Under the pieces are notes generated by a model. That model saw nothing but the letters and a program-made list of their open reading frames with translations, ran no database searches and was not told the DNA's origin. A program made the translations under genes and the position numbers. A DNA stretch of 64,000 nucleotides, from positions 25,261,723 to 25,325,722 of the forward strand of contig NC_135556.1 of the NCBI RefSeq assembly GCF_964340395.1, in the 5' to 3' direction. The DNA comes from Glandiceps talaboti (Eukaryota > Hemichordata > Enteropneusta > Spengelidae). Shown in pieces: positions 1 through 25,656 of this stretch. Position 1 is the stretch's first letter. Each line of letters starts with the position of its first letter.

Positions 1-47
1 GTAATATTACTGATGATGTATGTCAACAAGTCACAAAAATATAAGCG

Positions 48-158
48 ATTGTGTGGGTGTGGGTGTGTGTTTGGGTGTGTGCTTGTGTGTGTGCTTGTGT
101 CTGTGTTCGATTGTGTGTGTGTCTGTCTGTGTGTCTGTGCGTGCGATTGTGTGTGTGC

Positions 159-203
<45 letters not shown>
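48..203. repeat. (TG)n microsatellite
   Basis: Imperfect TG repeat that becomes pure from about 160 to 203. The open frames across it are simple cysteine/valine or threonine/histidine repeats and are not genes. Confidence 0.95.
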
Positions 204-207
<4 letters not shown>

Positions 208-420
208 CCTTCCTTTCGTTCATGCTGTTTTCCTACATATATGTACTTATTTTCTACCGTTTTCATTAATATTCAAATGTAATTGGAAAGGCGATTCACC
301 AATCAAATAGAAATATAATTTGATAGAGTTCAGGCTATAGATAAGAAAGAGATATAGGTTGATGACGTAATCTAAGATGGTGTCTAAGGAATTTCACGTC
401 AGACGCTCACTCATTACCAA

Positions 421-770
421 TGTCGATGTTTCTGAACTTTACATACTTATTACATGACTAAAATACTAAAAAGGGTAATGCCTATCATTATCACTGTCAG
501 TGTTTCTGAACTTTACATACTTATTACATGACTAAAATACTAAAAAGGGTAATGCCTATCATTATCACTGTCAGTGTTTCTGAACTTTACATACTTATTA
601 CATGACTGAAATACTAAAAAGGGTAATGCCTATCATTATAACTGTCAGTGTTTATGAAATTTGCATACTTATTACATGACTGAAATACTAAAAAGGGTAA
701 TGCCTATCATTATCACTGCCAGTGTTTATGACATTTGCATACTTAATATACGACTGAAAATCATTAATTG
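421..770. repeat. 74-bp minisatellite, about five copies
   Basis: The segment beginning GTTTCTGAACTTTACATAC recurs with starts near 428, 502, 576, 650 and 724, giving a constant 74-bp spacing. Copies 1-3 are nearly identical and copies 4-5 are more diverged, as expected of stepwise expansion. The rest of 204-1124 shows no exon that I can support. Confidence 0.9.
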
Positions 771-1124
771 CCAATCCCTACCATTGCTATTGTCAGCATT
801 TAATAACTTTACATAATTACTGAATGTGTTATGTCAAGTCAAAATTCAAGTAAAATCATCATGTAGCTAGCAGATCAGTTGAAAATGTGGCGACAGATTA
901 CTTTTTCGACTGACAACTTAGTGTTTGTATTGTCCTGTGTTGATAATCCACAAAAGCTTGGATTGATGTATTGACAATGCGTTATGAGTTTAATAACAAA
1001 AGAATAGTATTGTTATTTTAGTTTTACTTAAATATAGAACTAATAGCAAAATTTAGGGGGGAGGGGTTTACTGGGATTTTGATATAATGAACTGTGACAC
1101 ATTTTCGCATGACATTTTCCTTAG

Positions 1125-3779
1125 TAACTGGTTGTGGTACACGTGCCAATCCAGCACAACCTCGAATAGTTGGTGGTGAGGATGCTTTACCTGGGGAGTG
1201 GCCATGGCAAGCCCAATTCTACTTCATTCCGTTGGACACACATTTGTGCGGTGGTACACTCATTGGCCCAAAACATGTTATATCAGCAGCTCATTGTTTT
1301 TGTTTGGTTCCAGAGGGGTGAGTAGTATTACATACGAGTGTCCCTATTTATTTCTATGTTTCCCAACATAACATCTTAAAAGGAATGAGTTATTGGTGAG
1401 TCAGTTAAAAATTGTAAGTTTGTGTACATGTTAGTAATACTTTCACTTTACAACCCCACGTGTTAACTTGGATATCTTAGAAATTACATTTACAGTCATA
1501 AGTAAACTACGATACATTTCTTGTATTAAACGTCCCGCAATTCAGTAATAAACAATTGTTTTCGCCCAGATATGCATTTGTGGCGTCGCCATCTTATTTT
1601 TTGAAGGAATACAGGATCGGTCACATGAAGAGAACTATAGCAAACACTTATGCCCCCACCCCATTGCATAAGTGACTATATTTTATTGGAGTACGATACA
1701 AAATAGATACTTCCATTCAATCAGTCAACACCATATCGTATAAACCCTGGTTGGAAATAACGAAATTTGATTTGCAAAAAAAAGGTAAAACTGAAAGCCT
1801 CTGGTAAGGAAAAAACATTGATTCTACAAATCAATCAGGTGATGTCTTTCTACTAAAATATAATCAATTCTTTAGTCTTCTACTACATTTGAAATATCAA
1901 ACAGTTTCATCACTACTACAGGAATAATACAGAGAACTGGAAACTTCGATTGGGTAAATATAGACTCTCAAATGAGCCAGGAACAGACGGAAAGCCAATG
2001 GAATTCAAAATTGCAAGGATAGTTTTGTATCCTGATTACTATCCGTATGTAAGCAATGGTGATGACATTGCCATAGTAGAACTAGAACAAGAAGTCACTC
2101 CCAGTGACTTTATCAACTACGCATGTCTGAATACTAAAGGAGTTGTATTTGATGATCACTCGTACTGCTTCACCACAGGATGGGGTGCTGTACATGAACC
2201 AAGTAAGGAACTCATTAATTAACTAATTGCATTCTATTTGCTACTCATATTGAATAGAAAATCGAGTACTGATTACCTGGACACCAAGCGTTAGATAAAT
2301 GATCGGATAGTAAATGGAATAATTTTGTTCATATTGCCTTGTAAATATTTTTTTACATAATTCAAATGAAACATTTTCATTGTGCTTAACACGGGGTCTG
2401 AATTGACATTACCATGACCATCTGTAGTGAACAGGCGATGTCAGTAATTTCAAACAAAGATAAACATTACAAAGTTGGTTCTGCATACTGCGACGATAAG
2501 AAATATTGTTTATTTCAATTCAAAATGTGTTCTAACAATGACATTGGTGACTTAACGATTGCAACCGATTGTCATAGTTTATAAATTTGTTATAAATGAG
2601 GAAAGAAATTTATAGTGATAGTTTGGCAATACAGGAACACATGGTTTAATAATAGCAACTGACTGTCATAGTTTGGCAATACAGGAACACATGGTTTAAT
2701 AATATCGGATTTGACGGTCGATAAACAGATTACACACGATCAGTTAAATATATGTACGTTAACATATGTATACCATTTTGTTTCAATCATTTCAAAGCCA
2801 CTTGAAGATTTGAAGAAAAAATTGGGGAAAAGAAGCAATCCTATCACAACTACCTACCATCTTTATCAATATTGTCTGCAAGTCGTATTTTAAACTGTGT
2901 TTGTCTTCAAATACAGATATCACTGCTGAAACGCAAGAAGAAGGTGTTGAGCAAATGCAAAAGTTTTACCCTGAGGTATTACAAGAAGCACTGGTCCCGC
3001 TGATTCCCATTGATATCTGTAATGCTTCTTATGGATTTTTGAAAACCAATATGATTTGTGCCGGATACCTTGGAGGAGGAACTGGCACTTGTTCGGTATG
3101 GTGCTCATACACTTAGGGATTTAGAGAGGGCGAGCGAGCGAATGACGGACGGACGGACGAAGTAATGAACAAACGAACGAGCGAGCGACCAATTGAATGA
3201 ATGAATTTTACCAAACAACAAAAAAACAAGTATACATGTGAAAAGAAAATACAAATATACGCCATATAAAAATTTACCGTATGCAAATGACTTAACTGCG
3301 CATGACAAATAACCCACATGTAAAAACCCTACATTGTTCGTTATGATACCAACTGGTAATGACCATAGAAATAAATCAGGAGAATGTGTCTTCTACAGGA
3401 GCTCATACAGTATTCTTATATTTTACTCAAAATAAGAACTCGACGAATATAGAGAAGTCAGTGTATTGTGTTGTGTGTTGCATTGAATTATATTGTATTG
3501 TTACTAGTATTGTATTGTGAACATAGTGAAATAATCGTAAGCATGAAACTAGTCTGTTTATCCTGCAATCTCTCTCTTTTCTTTCCCTTTACACTTTAGG
3601 GTGATTCTGGCGGACCATTAGTCTGTCTTCATCAGAATTCAGACGATAGACTGGGTCATTGGTACCTAGTTGGGGTGGTTAACTTTGGGGGTGGATGCGC
3701 TCGAAAGAAATATCCTACCGTGTTCTCCAAAGTAGACAACTACCTTGACTGGATTCGCGATGAAGGCGGTATTCCTTGA
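1125..3779 (+). CDS. Trypsin-fold (S1A) serine protease, catalytic part; 5' modules lie outside the window
   Basis: Four coding exons with GT-AG junctions and matching phases: 1125-1317, 1922-2202, 2917-3095 and 3600-3779 (TGA 3777-3779). They encode a complete S1A catalytic domain: activation site PRIVGG, His57 in SAAHC (exon 1), Asp102 in DDIAIVEL (exon 2) and Ser195 in GDSGGP (exon 4). The first exon opens in phase 1, so at least one coding exon lies upstream. In its paralogue at 6844-19478 the same junction follows a TSP1 module, but I see no such module in 1-1124. The primary specificity pocket is not trypsin-like: Gly occupies the 189 position (GTGTCSGDSGGP) and Thr the 226 position (YPTVFSKV), which predicts cleavage after small or hydrophobic residues. 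The enzyme is probably secreted and made as a zymogen. The family call is certain; the specificity is inferred from alignment by eye. Confidence 0.9.
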
Positions 3780-3879
3780 ATGGTATTTTTCAAACAAGTT
3801 AATCAATTGCACACCATGAATTCACCTCATTTAAACAGAATTCCCAAAGGGTAAAGTCTTTAGATATTCATTCCTACAC

Positions 3880-4570
3880 ACAATAATTATTGGAATGCAA
3901 CAGAACATATGCGATTACTTATGTGTGATGTATGTACCAAATTTAATTGAATTTGAAGAGTGCACTTTTTAAGATATAGCCTAATTACTGAAAGTCGCTG
4001 ATTATGCAAATGACTCCTTAAAACTAAAAGTTACATCACCAAACTTTTCAGAACATGTGTGATTAGTTATGTTTGAAGTATGTACCAATGTATATTGAAT
4101 ATGAAATGTACATTCTTAAGATATAACCTAATTACTGAAAATGATTAATTATGCAAAATAATCATTAAAAACTAAGAGTTACATCAGTAAGCTTTAGGGA
4201 CATGTGCACCCTGGTATCATGAATGTAGGTATCACATTGTATAATAGAACTTGAAGCTTGCACTCTTCATACATAGCCTAGTTACTGAAACTCATTAATC
4301 ATGCAAATGAGTAATTAAAACTATAAGCTATATTATCAAACTTTATATGACACATGCACTTTGTTATGATCAATATATGAATATTGAATTTGAAGTGTGC
4401 ATTCTTAAGATATAGCGTAATTATCGAAAAACCATTAATTATGCAATTTTTTATTAATTTTCATGGAATGCATACCAAAAGCAAAGAAGTTCTAGCCATT
4501 ACCCTATAAATATGTGCACGAAATTTCGTTTCAATTGAGTCAGCCGTTTTGACAAAACGATGACACAGAC

Positions 4571-4621
<51 letters not shown>

Positions 4622-4668
4622 CACTTTTTACCACTAATATATAACCTTTCCTTACGGAAGGTAAAAAT
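3880..4668 (+). mobile_element. Helentron/pearl-like non-autonomous element, copy A
   Basis: About four tandem core units of roughly 140-150 bp, each with a version of AAGATATAGCCTAATTACTG followed by AATTATGCAAAT. Next come a unique 80-bp segment, a (CAGA)n tract at 4563-4620 and a terminal hairpin, ACCTTTCC-TTAC-GGAAGGT, near 4643-4662. This core + microsatellite + terminal hairpin layout is the one described for pearl and DINE-like Helitron derivatives of invertebrates. No coding capacity is present. Family placement is by layout only. Confidence 0.6.
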
Positions 4669-5457
4669 GGAGTGTTTGAGAACCATATAGTAAAGTCCTA
4701 TAATATGTTTTATTTATTAGTGCCACGTTACTTTACTTCTTATTTTCACCACATATGATGTAGTTTTCAAATTGATATGGACTGTTTTGAAAAAAAAGCA
4801 ATGAACAGTAGGAAAATGTTCGTGTCCACCCATTTTCTCCTCTTTTACCTACCAATCCAAACCAAACTGGAGTAAAATATTATTTGTCAACTGGAGTAAT
4901 CCATAAACACATACCAAAATCAACCCTATTGATGTTACTATGGCTACCAAGAATAGATTTCATGATATAATGATGGCAGTTTTACATGTAACTGGTGATT
5001 GAACTTGCGATTTGTGTTTTAACCAATTTTTTATTCTCAAGATAAACACTTGTTCTAAATGAAATTGTAGAAGCAGTACGGCATTGGCTACATCTTAATA
5101 TATTAATGGAAGCCATACAAACGCTGAAAATAATGTACAATTGATTAATACACTGCACAGAGAGTTGTATTTGAGTCTGCATATTTTTGTTACATCAGGT
5201 CATACTGCCGTGTATAATACCACAAACAGGTATACCATAGGTTGCCATTTCAGAAATTGGTTTATGTTGCTTTCTGTCAACATTTGTTACATTTTGTAAA
5301 GACTAGTTTTACTAGAAAGAGTTGTTAGTATTAACTGCAAGTAATTATAGTCTCCTATGGATGTATAATGTGTACTGAGATACCAATATTCAATATATAT
5401 TCATATAGTGTTAAAGTAACATATCATATAGCAAGACCTATACCAGATTTAAACTGA

Positions 5458-6480
5458 ATGCCCCCCGTAAGGGAATCACTAATTATGCAAATAACTCATT
5501 AAACTATGTAACAGGTTTTGTTTTTAGACAAGCGTGCTTTCTTAGGTTAATGTATGTGCCAAATTATACGGAATTTGAAGATTGCATGATACTGCTTAAT
5601 TACTGAATATCGTTCATTATTCAAAATACTCATTAAAGGTAAAAGTTGTAGGAACAAACTCCATAGGACAGGTGCGTATTATTATGGCTGATATATGTAT
5701 CATATTATACGAAATTTGAAGTTTGCATTTTTAAGATACAACCTAGTTACCTAAAATAATTAATTATGCAAATTTTTCATTAAAACTAACTGAGCTATAT
5801 CAAATATTTTATAGGAGATATGCACTCTGTTATGTTTAACGTATGTACTAAATTGTATTGAAATTGAAGTATGCAGTCTTAAGATATAGCCTAATTACCA
5901 AAAATCATTAATTATGCAAATTATTCATTAACACTAAGGTACCTCAACTAACTTTATAGGACATACACAATTTGTTATGGTTAATGTATGTACTGAATTG
6001 TATTGAAATTGAAGTATACAGTTGTAAGATATAGCCTAATTTTCAAGAATCATTAATTATGCAAATTATTCATTAACACTGAAAGGTACATCAACAAACT
6101 TGATAGGACATGTGTGTTTTCTCATGGTTAGCGTATGTACTAAATTATGTTGTATATGAAGGATGCATTCTTAAGATATAGCCTAATTACCAAAAACAAT
6201 TAATTATGCAAATTGTTCATTATTACTGTAAGGTGCATCACCAAATTTTATAGGACAAATGTATGTTGTTATGTTTAACGAATGTACTACATTATATTGA
6301 AATTGAAGTTTGCAGTCTTAAGATATTGCTTAATTAGTTGATTTCATTAATATGCAAATTTCTCTAATTAAACATTAACAGATCTGGCTCAAAACCTAAT
6401 CAGGTCTAGCCATTACCCTAAAGATTATATATTCCAAATTTCATTATAATTAAGCCAGCCGATTTTTAGCAAATGATGAC

Positions 6481-6535
<55 letters not shown>

Positions 6536-6600
6536 CACAGACAGACACACAGACAGACATTCCCCTTTTAATACCTCCCGTACCCTTACGGGAGGTAAAA
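5458..6600 (+). mobile_element. Helentron/pearl-like non-autonomous element, copy B
   Basis: A better preserved relative of the element at 3880-4668. It starts with CCCCCCGTAAGGG (5461-5473), carries five to six core units of about 147 bp (conserved AAGATA near 5731, 5881, 6026, 6171 and 6319), then a (CAGA)n tract at 6480-6560. It ends in a hairpin with a 9-bp stem, ACCTCCCGT / ACGGGAGGT, at 6573-6596. The start and the 3' hairpin share the CCCGTAAGGG motif. The stretch 4670-5457 between the two copies shows no gene. Confidence 0.65.
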
Positions 6601-6843
6601 ATGATGCTAAAACATACATGTGTGTGTGTGGGGGGGGGGTCATTTTGGAAAATGATTTTTTACTAACGGGGTCACTTAGGCTTTGGTCATCGGAGCTGGG
6701 GCTCAGTTTGAGAAAACTCATGTTCAACTCCAAAACACCCCTCCCCTCCCCCAACCCAGTCGGTTAAAAATGCCCGTCCCCTTACGAAAGTTGAATGACT
6801 AAACAGAACACGATACTATTATTAACAGGATTTGTCATCTTCA

Positions 6844-19478
<12,635 letters not shown>

Positions 19479-20989
19479 TTTGGTTGAAGGAATCACAGTG
19501 TCTACTGCTCCGTGCTGAAATTGTATTTGTTTGTCCCTATTCAAACTTTTGAAGTGCCTGGCTGTGATGTGCCTAAAGGTTGAAAGTGGTTGAAAGAAAT
19601 AGACGCACATGCGCAGAGTGGAAACAGTCAACAGTTGGTCATTCTTTCTCAATTCTCTCCTTACAGGCTAAGGTGGCTGAATTAAATCTTCAGGTCAAGA
19701 AAGGAATGTGCGAGCCTCTAGTCAAGTTACGTGTATCATTAATACGACTAGTACACAGTACAGTCAAACAGACTGAGTGTATTCATTATCATATACAACA
19801 GAACAGTGCATGTTTGCCAGTGCCAAGATCAATTAATGTATCTGCCACAAGTACAGTGACGACTTGGTAGCTTGGGGTATAAAGACTAAATAGTGTGTCG
19901 AGTAGAAAATAAGTATAATGGTTGCCATATCAAGGAAATTCTATTAGGACCATGAATCTTGCTGTAAAAATTCTAAAGTATGTGACAATGCGTAATTTTT
20001 TTAGCCTAGCACTTTGGGTGGTTCGTCAATCCGTTCGTCCGTCCGTCCGTGTCCACCTCTATTTCAAATACGCGTTGGCTAACCAAAGTTTCAGTAAAGA
20101 TCAAATAATATCATGTGCATATGCATATGTTTATGTATTGTGAGACATTGAGTGCTGTGGTGTCATTACTTTCAACCATATACCCTACACGACCCTACCC
20201 GTTTAGGGTCTATGTTTCAACAGACGTTATTCTGTTGTTAGTACGAGAAATGTGGTGTTTGTAATTGCATTTTGCATTCCCATACATTAATGGTAATGAT
20301 GCAGCATACATTTTCAACACTACAGTAAACTCACTCATTACCTCATTCACTTGCTTGACTAAGAGAGTTATAAAATTTACTGAAATTTATTTACTGTACG
20401 TAATTATTCTGAGCTGGGTATGGCTTCTTCTAGCAAAGTTTTTACTAAAAATATTATAAATGTACATTGAATAACTGTAACATGACATGAGTCAGTAAGG
20501 AAAATCTACAGCAAACATATATTTCTGTGCATTAAAATATCATACAAGTACAATTTCTGACATCATGCACGCTTTCAGAGAAAATTAGACACTACTGCCG
20601 CAACTGCATATGGTGGAATTTAAACCTGCATTACTTTAGGCGTTAAATGGGGTTAAGCCCCATGCTGGGTGAAGATCAAACGGCGCATGGGGGGGGTCAG
20701 TAGCAATCCATCACAAGTTGACAGGCTGTCGTCATCGCTCATTATTATTCATTTGGTACGACTTTCTTCACAATTGGTATATGAGGAGTCTCGAGTCAAT
20801 TTACCTCAATAGGCAAACATTCTTATTTTTCCTGATTGATCGCCAGGAGGCCAGGAGGCGATCAGGATAAAAAATGTAAACATGTACCAAGAAGGTCAAT
20901 TCAGGCAAAATAACGAAGGTAAAATAGCTATGAACGATTAGCCGACATCTACATCGGATTTTAATCACATTGGAATTAAATAAAACAAA

Positions 20990-21300
20990 CGCAAGATATA
21001 ACCTACATGTAATTGCCAAAATCATTATACAAATGACCCATTAAAACTAAAAGCTATGTCAACGAACCTTATAGGACGTGTTCACGTTTTTATTCTTGAC
21101 GTTTTGTACACAATTATGACGGAATTGCTTTTATTATTAAGATATTGCCTACTTACTGAAAATTATTAATTATGCAAACGACCCGTTAAAACTGTAAATA
21201 ATGTACACACTAAGTGTGCACTCTCAAAATATAATTTAAATACCGAACTCATTATAAGTAACGCATTAGAATTACAACTAGTACAAGCTACTAAACTTTC
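20990..21300 (+). mobile_element. Decayed core repeats of the Helentron/pearl-like family
   Basis: Two or more diverged units with ATTAATTATGCAAACGACCCGTTAAAACT and AAGATATTGCCTACTTACTG-type segments match the cores of the elements at 3880-4668 and 5458-6600. Neither a (CAGA)n tract nor a terminal hairpin is visible, so this is a fragment. Confidence 0.6.
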
Positions 21301-21571
21301 CCTTATTTTTGAAGTGAAACATCCGATGTGTTAATTCCCCAACCTTCAACCAGTTAGGATACGTTTAGATAGGGTACGATGATATAAAGAAGTTATTCCA
21401 AAATTCAATACACTAGTCTAGTACTAAGTCACAAACAATTGTACAATATATCTCTTCTTCAATTAAATGATGAACGTTGCCCGCCGTCTTACTGACCCTG
21501 TAAAGAAATTGCCGAGTTTCACTTCCACCATATTACACAGATAATCTTTGTATTTGGTCGCATATAATATA

Positions 21572-22145
21572 TGAATGAATCTTTATTTCACCAAAGTTAA
21601 ACAATAACGAAAGAAAAGACAAAAATGTGAATACAAAAAAAATTCTAATAAAATATATTAACGCTGGTGGGAACCATGGAAATAGGTAAGCATACCTAGC
21701 CGTGTCCATGATCCAACCTACTACTTAAATTATAATACTTGATACGAGAAATAGTGAAATACAATGTAACTACTAAAAACTACTATTTACAAAAAATGTG
21801 AAAATGAATACGAAGTGACTAGAGGGCTAATTGGAAAATGCGGATAAGTCTAAGTACAAAGGAACGTTTGTCAAGTTACAAAAAAACAACAACAACAACA
21901 AAACAAAAAAAAAACATTACTCTGTGAAAAGATGTATTTTTAGCTGTTTTTTGAATTGGTGTCTATTAGAAATAAGTTTTATTGTTGTTGGGAGTGAATT
22001 CCAGTGCTGAGTACAAGCATATTTGAAGTTGTGTTGGCTGACCGTGAGCTTTACCTTAGGGACTGGCAGGTTTCCACTGAGACATGAACGAGTTAAGTAA
22101 TTGTGAGGCACGGGTTGGGGTATGTAATGGTGAAGTAATAACTAA
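21572..22145 (-). mobile_element. LINE 3' end: C-terminus of ORF2, 3' UTR and tail
   Basis: On the minus strand a frame of about 75 codons includes YLTRSCLSGNLPVPK, QHWNSLPTTIK and FKKQLKIHLFTE and then stops at 21917-21919. These are typical C-terminal motifs of CR1/Jockey-group non-LTR retrotransposon polymerases. A 340-bp AT-rich 3' region follows and ends in AATAAAGATTCATTCATA near 21572. Everything upstream of the last 80 codons is missing, the usual 5' truncation. Confidence 0.75.
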
Positions 22146-22733
22146 TATATAATAACTAATAAATAATGTAATAACCATCGCCAAAAGTTTTTTTCTGTCT
22201 TCGCGTATGATGACGTCATTCCATTGTTCTGAATAATTCCCATAAAGCCAAACGACCAAATCGGAAATCAAAAGTTATTAACTATATTCATGATTATCAC
22301 TCTGAAATATCGTAAGAGAAAAATGGGGACAAATATGATTGTACATCGTATCACGAAGAGTAGATAAAAACTGATACCACCGGACAATACTACGATTTAG
22401 TAAATTTAAATTACTTCCTTATTAAGTGTAATAAACGTCGACGGCATTCAACTGTATACAATCATTTGTTTTTAATACAATAAATCATTGAACATGCTAA
22501 CATATTAGCGGTCATCATTCATTTATTATACTCAGGCCTACGATGTCGAAACATACCAACGATTGTTTAATAGTGAGTTTCGAAAAAAAAAACTATATCG
22601 TATGACACTCTAGTTTAATCACTACAAGACAAACATCAACCTCAATACTCTGTCATCAGTAATGTCAATATTGGACCTTATTACAGCATAGACACTAGCA
22701 CTGGGGAGTAAAGTCTATGGTCACAAGCACGAT

Positions 22734-22953
22734 TAGACTGTCGACAGTCGCTCACGCCTTTTTTCCTACGTTTTATCTAAACTTTGATCCGGCGCAACAC
22801 TGGTCTAATCGCAAACTGATATCGAGGGCTCGGGCCTTCGGCCCTCGACCACTCGGGCCTTCAGCCCTCGATAACGATTAGACTAGTATTGCGCCGGATC
22901 GGAGTTTAGATAATACGTAGGAAAAAAAGGCGCGAGCGACTGTCAACAGTCTA
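22734..22953. mobile_element. 220-bp foldback MITE with 9-bp target-site duplication
   Basis: Almost the whole element is an inverted repeat: it starts TAGACTGTCGACAGTCGCTC and ends with the near-complement of the same. The centre is rich in CGAGGGC and GGGCCTTC motifs. It is flanked by AAGCACGAT at 22725-22733 and again at 22954-22962, a 9-bp direct duplication that suggests a Mutator-like (MULE) transposase. It has no coding capacity. Confidence 0.85.
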
Positions 22954-23524
22954 AAGCACGATATAACTTTTTGAGATGCAAACTTATGATACACAAGTTT
23001 TTTGATAGGTGAATAACAGGATAGTTTGTAGAAGGAAATACTGACTGAATATGATAGTATATATATTCCTTGATATAATGCAAATAATCACTCAACATTT
23101 ACTGCTCTTATTCAGGTGCCTCTAAACGCCATGATTTATACATATCCACGAGTCAGACTTCTTGTTTGTATTTCACAACCGTCGTTGAGGGAACATACTT
23201 CGTAGTTCCTTGACAGGATAAACGACAGTAGTGCGAGTTTTCGGATATAAATCACATGCAGTCAAGTGGACTAAAAGGACAAAGGCTATACGAACTGTCA
23301 ACCTTTTAAGGACATATTAGGGACTGGTCATTTGGGGAGGGGGCGCATCATAATGTATTAGAAATGAATGATATAGGAGTAAACCTTTTTTGGATTTTAC
23401 AAGGGGGTGGAGGGGGGGGGGGTTAGAGCCGTTTTGTCGGCCCATTGGAAAATGTACGTGTACTGTCTGTCTTCCAAATAGTGGCAAGCTCACAAATGAT
23501 TTACTTTTACAACGCCTCTGTTAC

Positions 23525-23635
23525 TCTTATTGTTTACAGGAAGCTCATCCTTCAATGTAGGAACACCCTCTTCTTGAGGACCTCAAGAAGAGGGTGTTCC
23601 TACATTGAAGGATGAGCTTCCTGTAAACAATAAGA
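23525..23635. repeat. Perfect 111-bp palindrome (55-bp arms, 1-nt centre)
   Basis: The bases from 23525 to 23579 are the exact reverse complement of 23581-23635, with A23580 at the centre. I checked every base pair by eye and found no mismatch. Confidence 0.95.
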
Positions 23636-23833
23636 CATCACTCCAGGAAATAGATGTATTTTCATAAACTATGGGTTCAGGAGAGTCATTTCATCATTTT
23701 ACATCACCTACAATTAGTTGCATGCGATGTCAGAGAAACTAATCTAACTAACGAACTAACTAACTAATTGACTAACGAAGTAACTATTTTCCATTCACTG
23801 AGTAACCAACTGACTAACTATCTAACTAACTAA

Positions 23834-23872
23834 CTAACTAACTTAGTGACTATCTATCTATCTATCTATCTA

Positions 23873-23916
<44 letters not shown>

Positions 23917-23920
23917 GTAA
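23834..23920. repeat. (TATC)n/(TGTC)n microsatellite after (TAAC)n
   Basis: Adjacent tetranucleotide blocks TAAC, TATC and TGTC. Confidence 0.95.
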
Positions 23921-24081
23921 GTTTAACTAATTAACAAATGAACGAACAGCGAACTAAATTCGTTGGTATGGGGCAAAATAGTGTTCCTGCAAAGAAGCCT
24001 ACTAATTATCTTTCAGAATACCTTTAATTCAAGCTTCTGTTATCTATTGAATTCACGGCAGCATTACACGTATTTACAAAG

Positions 24082-24142
24082 ATGGATGGATGGATGGATG
24101 AATGGATGGATGGGTCGATGGTGGGATACCTTGTTATTGTAG

Positions 24143-24219
<77 letters not shown>

Positions 24220-24220
24220 A
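24082..24220. repeat. (GATG)n then (TTG)n(CTG)n trinucleotide array
   Basis: Short GGAT/GATG block, then about 19 TTG units and 9 CTG units from 24139. The valine/alanine run it could encode has no gene context. Confidence 0.95.
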
Positions 24221-24706
24221 TTGTTTTCTACATCATTTCAAAAGATATGCATGCATTTAATAATGCTGGAGAGTACAAGGTTTTCTTATGCTAACACGAT
24301 CATACCACATACGTACTGAGACGTCTGATATTACACCACATTACCATGTACCAGTATTGATGGTTACTCAAATTATAAATTACTGTAAACTTCAACAGCC
24401 CCCTCCCCCTCCCCCATATTAAAAACGTTTGCGTGTTTCCAAGCATTTTCTGCTAAACTTCGTAAATTCACTGACGTGGATAGCTTTTCAATACACTGTT
24501 GATAAATTGTCCATAAATGACTGTTCATGTTATATATATATATATACTTAGACCACTCATAAAATAAAACGGCACGCAATGTTTTAAAGCAAGGCTAATC
24601 ATAGCATGCAAAAATACCATTTTAACATGTCATGTTTTGTATTTTGTTACTTAAATAAGTCAATTTGACGACTATGAAACGATGCTCTTGTCACGCATAT
24701 ATAGTG

Positions 24707-24713
24707 TATATAA
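24707..24713 (+). promoter_or_regulatory. TATA box of the cysteine-rich peptide gene
   Basis: TATATAA followed by GG, about 25 bp upstream of a TCAGATC initiator-like site near 24731. The spacing suits a TATA-driven transcript whose first exon ends at 24819. Confidence 0.55.
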
Positions 24714-24731
24714 GGACCAGTCTCACACATT

Positions 24732-25625
24732 CAGATCATACAGTCTACCTTCCAAGACGCCGTTACCACCATTCTATATACTTACTTACTTGCTAGGACG
24801 ATTATACTCGCCAGCTCAGGTAGGTCGTCACTTTTTTATGCACGTTAGTCTATATTCGTGAGATTTTCATAGTTCGTCTTCCTTCAATACAAGTGTGTGA
24901 ATGACAACTTGGATTTGTAGATATTCACATTAAGGATAAACCACGAGATAGTCTGAGCGATGGCGAGGAGGTGGGGGTGCGCACAAAATGAGATTTAAAT
25001 TTAACCTATCGGGCAGAGGCTAAGGTAGTTTACTGTCTGACTTCATATATCTCTTTGGGTTTTAGTCCAATTAGATAAAGGACAGATGTCGAAACAAAGA
25101 TTCAATGCAGATGATGTTACGAATACAGACGTCCATTTATCACATGTATCTAGACTCTAAACAGAGAGTATTGATATAGCGGATAAGTCTTTAAAAAATG
25201 TGCATGGAGTATGTGTTTGACCAAGACATGTCTCACTCCAAAATCCAGTGTAGAGTAAATCAGCGATGGAGCTGGACGTCTATCTTCCCCTTCTCGCAAT
25301 AATGATTTACATGTATAAATTGAATCATAGTTGTGGAGTCATGATGGTCAATTGGTTAGAGTAGACAGCTTGGACTCTGCAGGTTCGAGCATTAACTGTT
25401 TTGGATGGCTTTAGCTTTGGAACTATTTAAAATGTCAAATAGAATATCGATATTTAGGCAAAATCTTCATTTGCGTTTTTCTAAATATCTTAGATAAATT
25501 TCATCCAATTGTGATTTTTTCAAAACTTCAATGTACACAAGACCATTCATTTTTCGAAAAGATAAAAACGACATAAAGTGGCCACCGATATCACAATTGG
25601 CTTGTTGGCCACTTTATGTCTCGCA

Positions 25626-25656
<31 letters not shown>

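Larger units (their letters stand above)
19479..24690. other. Intergenic region, repeat-rich
   Basis: No gene is supported here. From the left it holds unique AT-rich sequence, decayed copies of the AATTATGCAAA core repeat (20990-21300), a LINE tail, a foldback element, a perfect palindrome and simple repeats at 23834-23920 and 24082-24220. Confidence 0.7.

Noticed and set aside
13-310. Overlapping frames rich in Cys-Val or Thr-His
   Set aside because: Artefacts of the (TG)n microsatellite.
885-974. ATG with a short frame upstream of the plus-strand protease as its signal-peptide exon
   Set aside because: The peptide is not hydrophobic enough and it stops without a phase-compatible donor.
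25343-25395. Functional tRNA gene
   Set aside because: A-box and B-box-like motifs are present but the stems cannot be paired and the length is too short.
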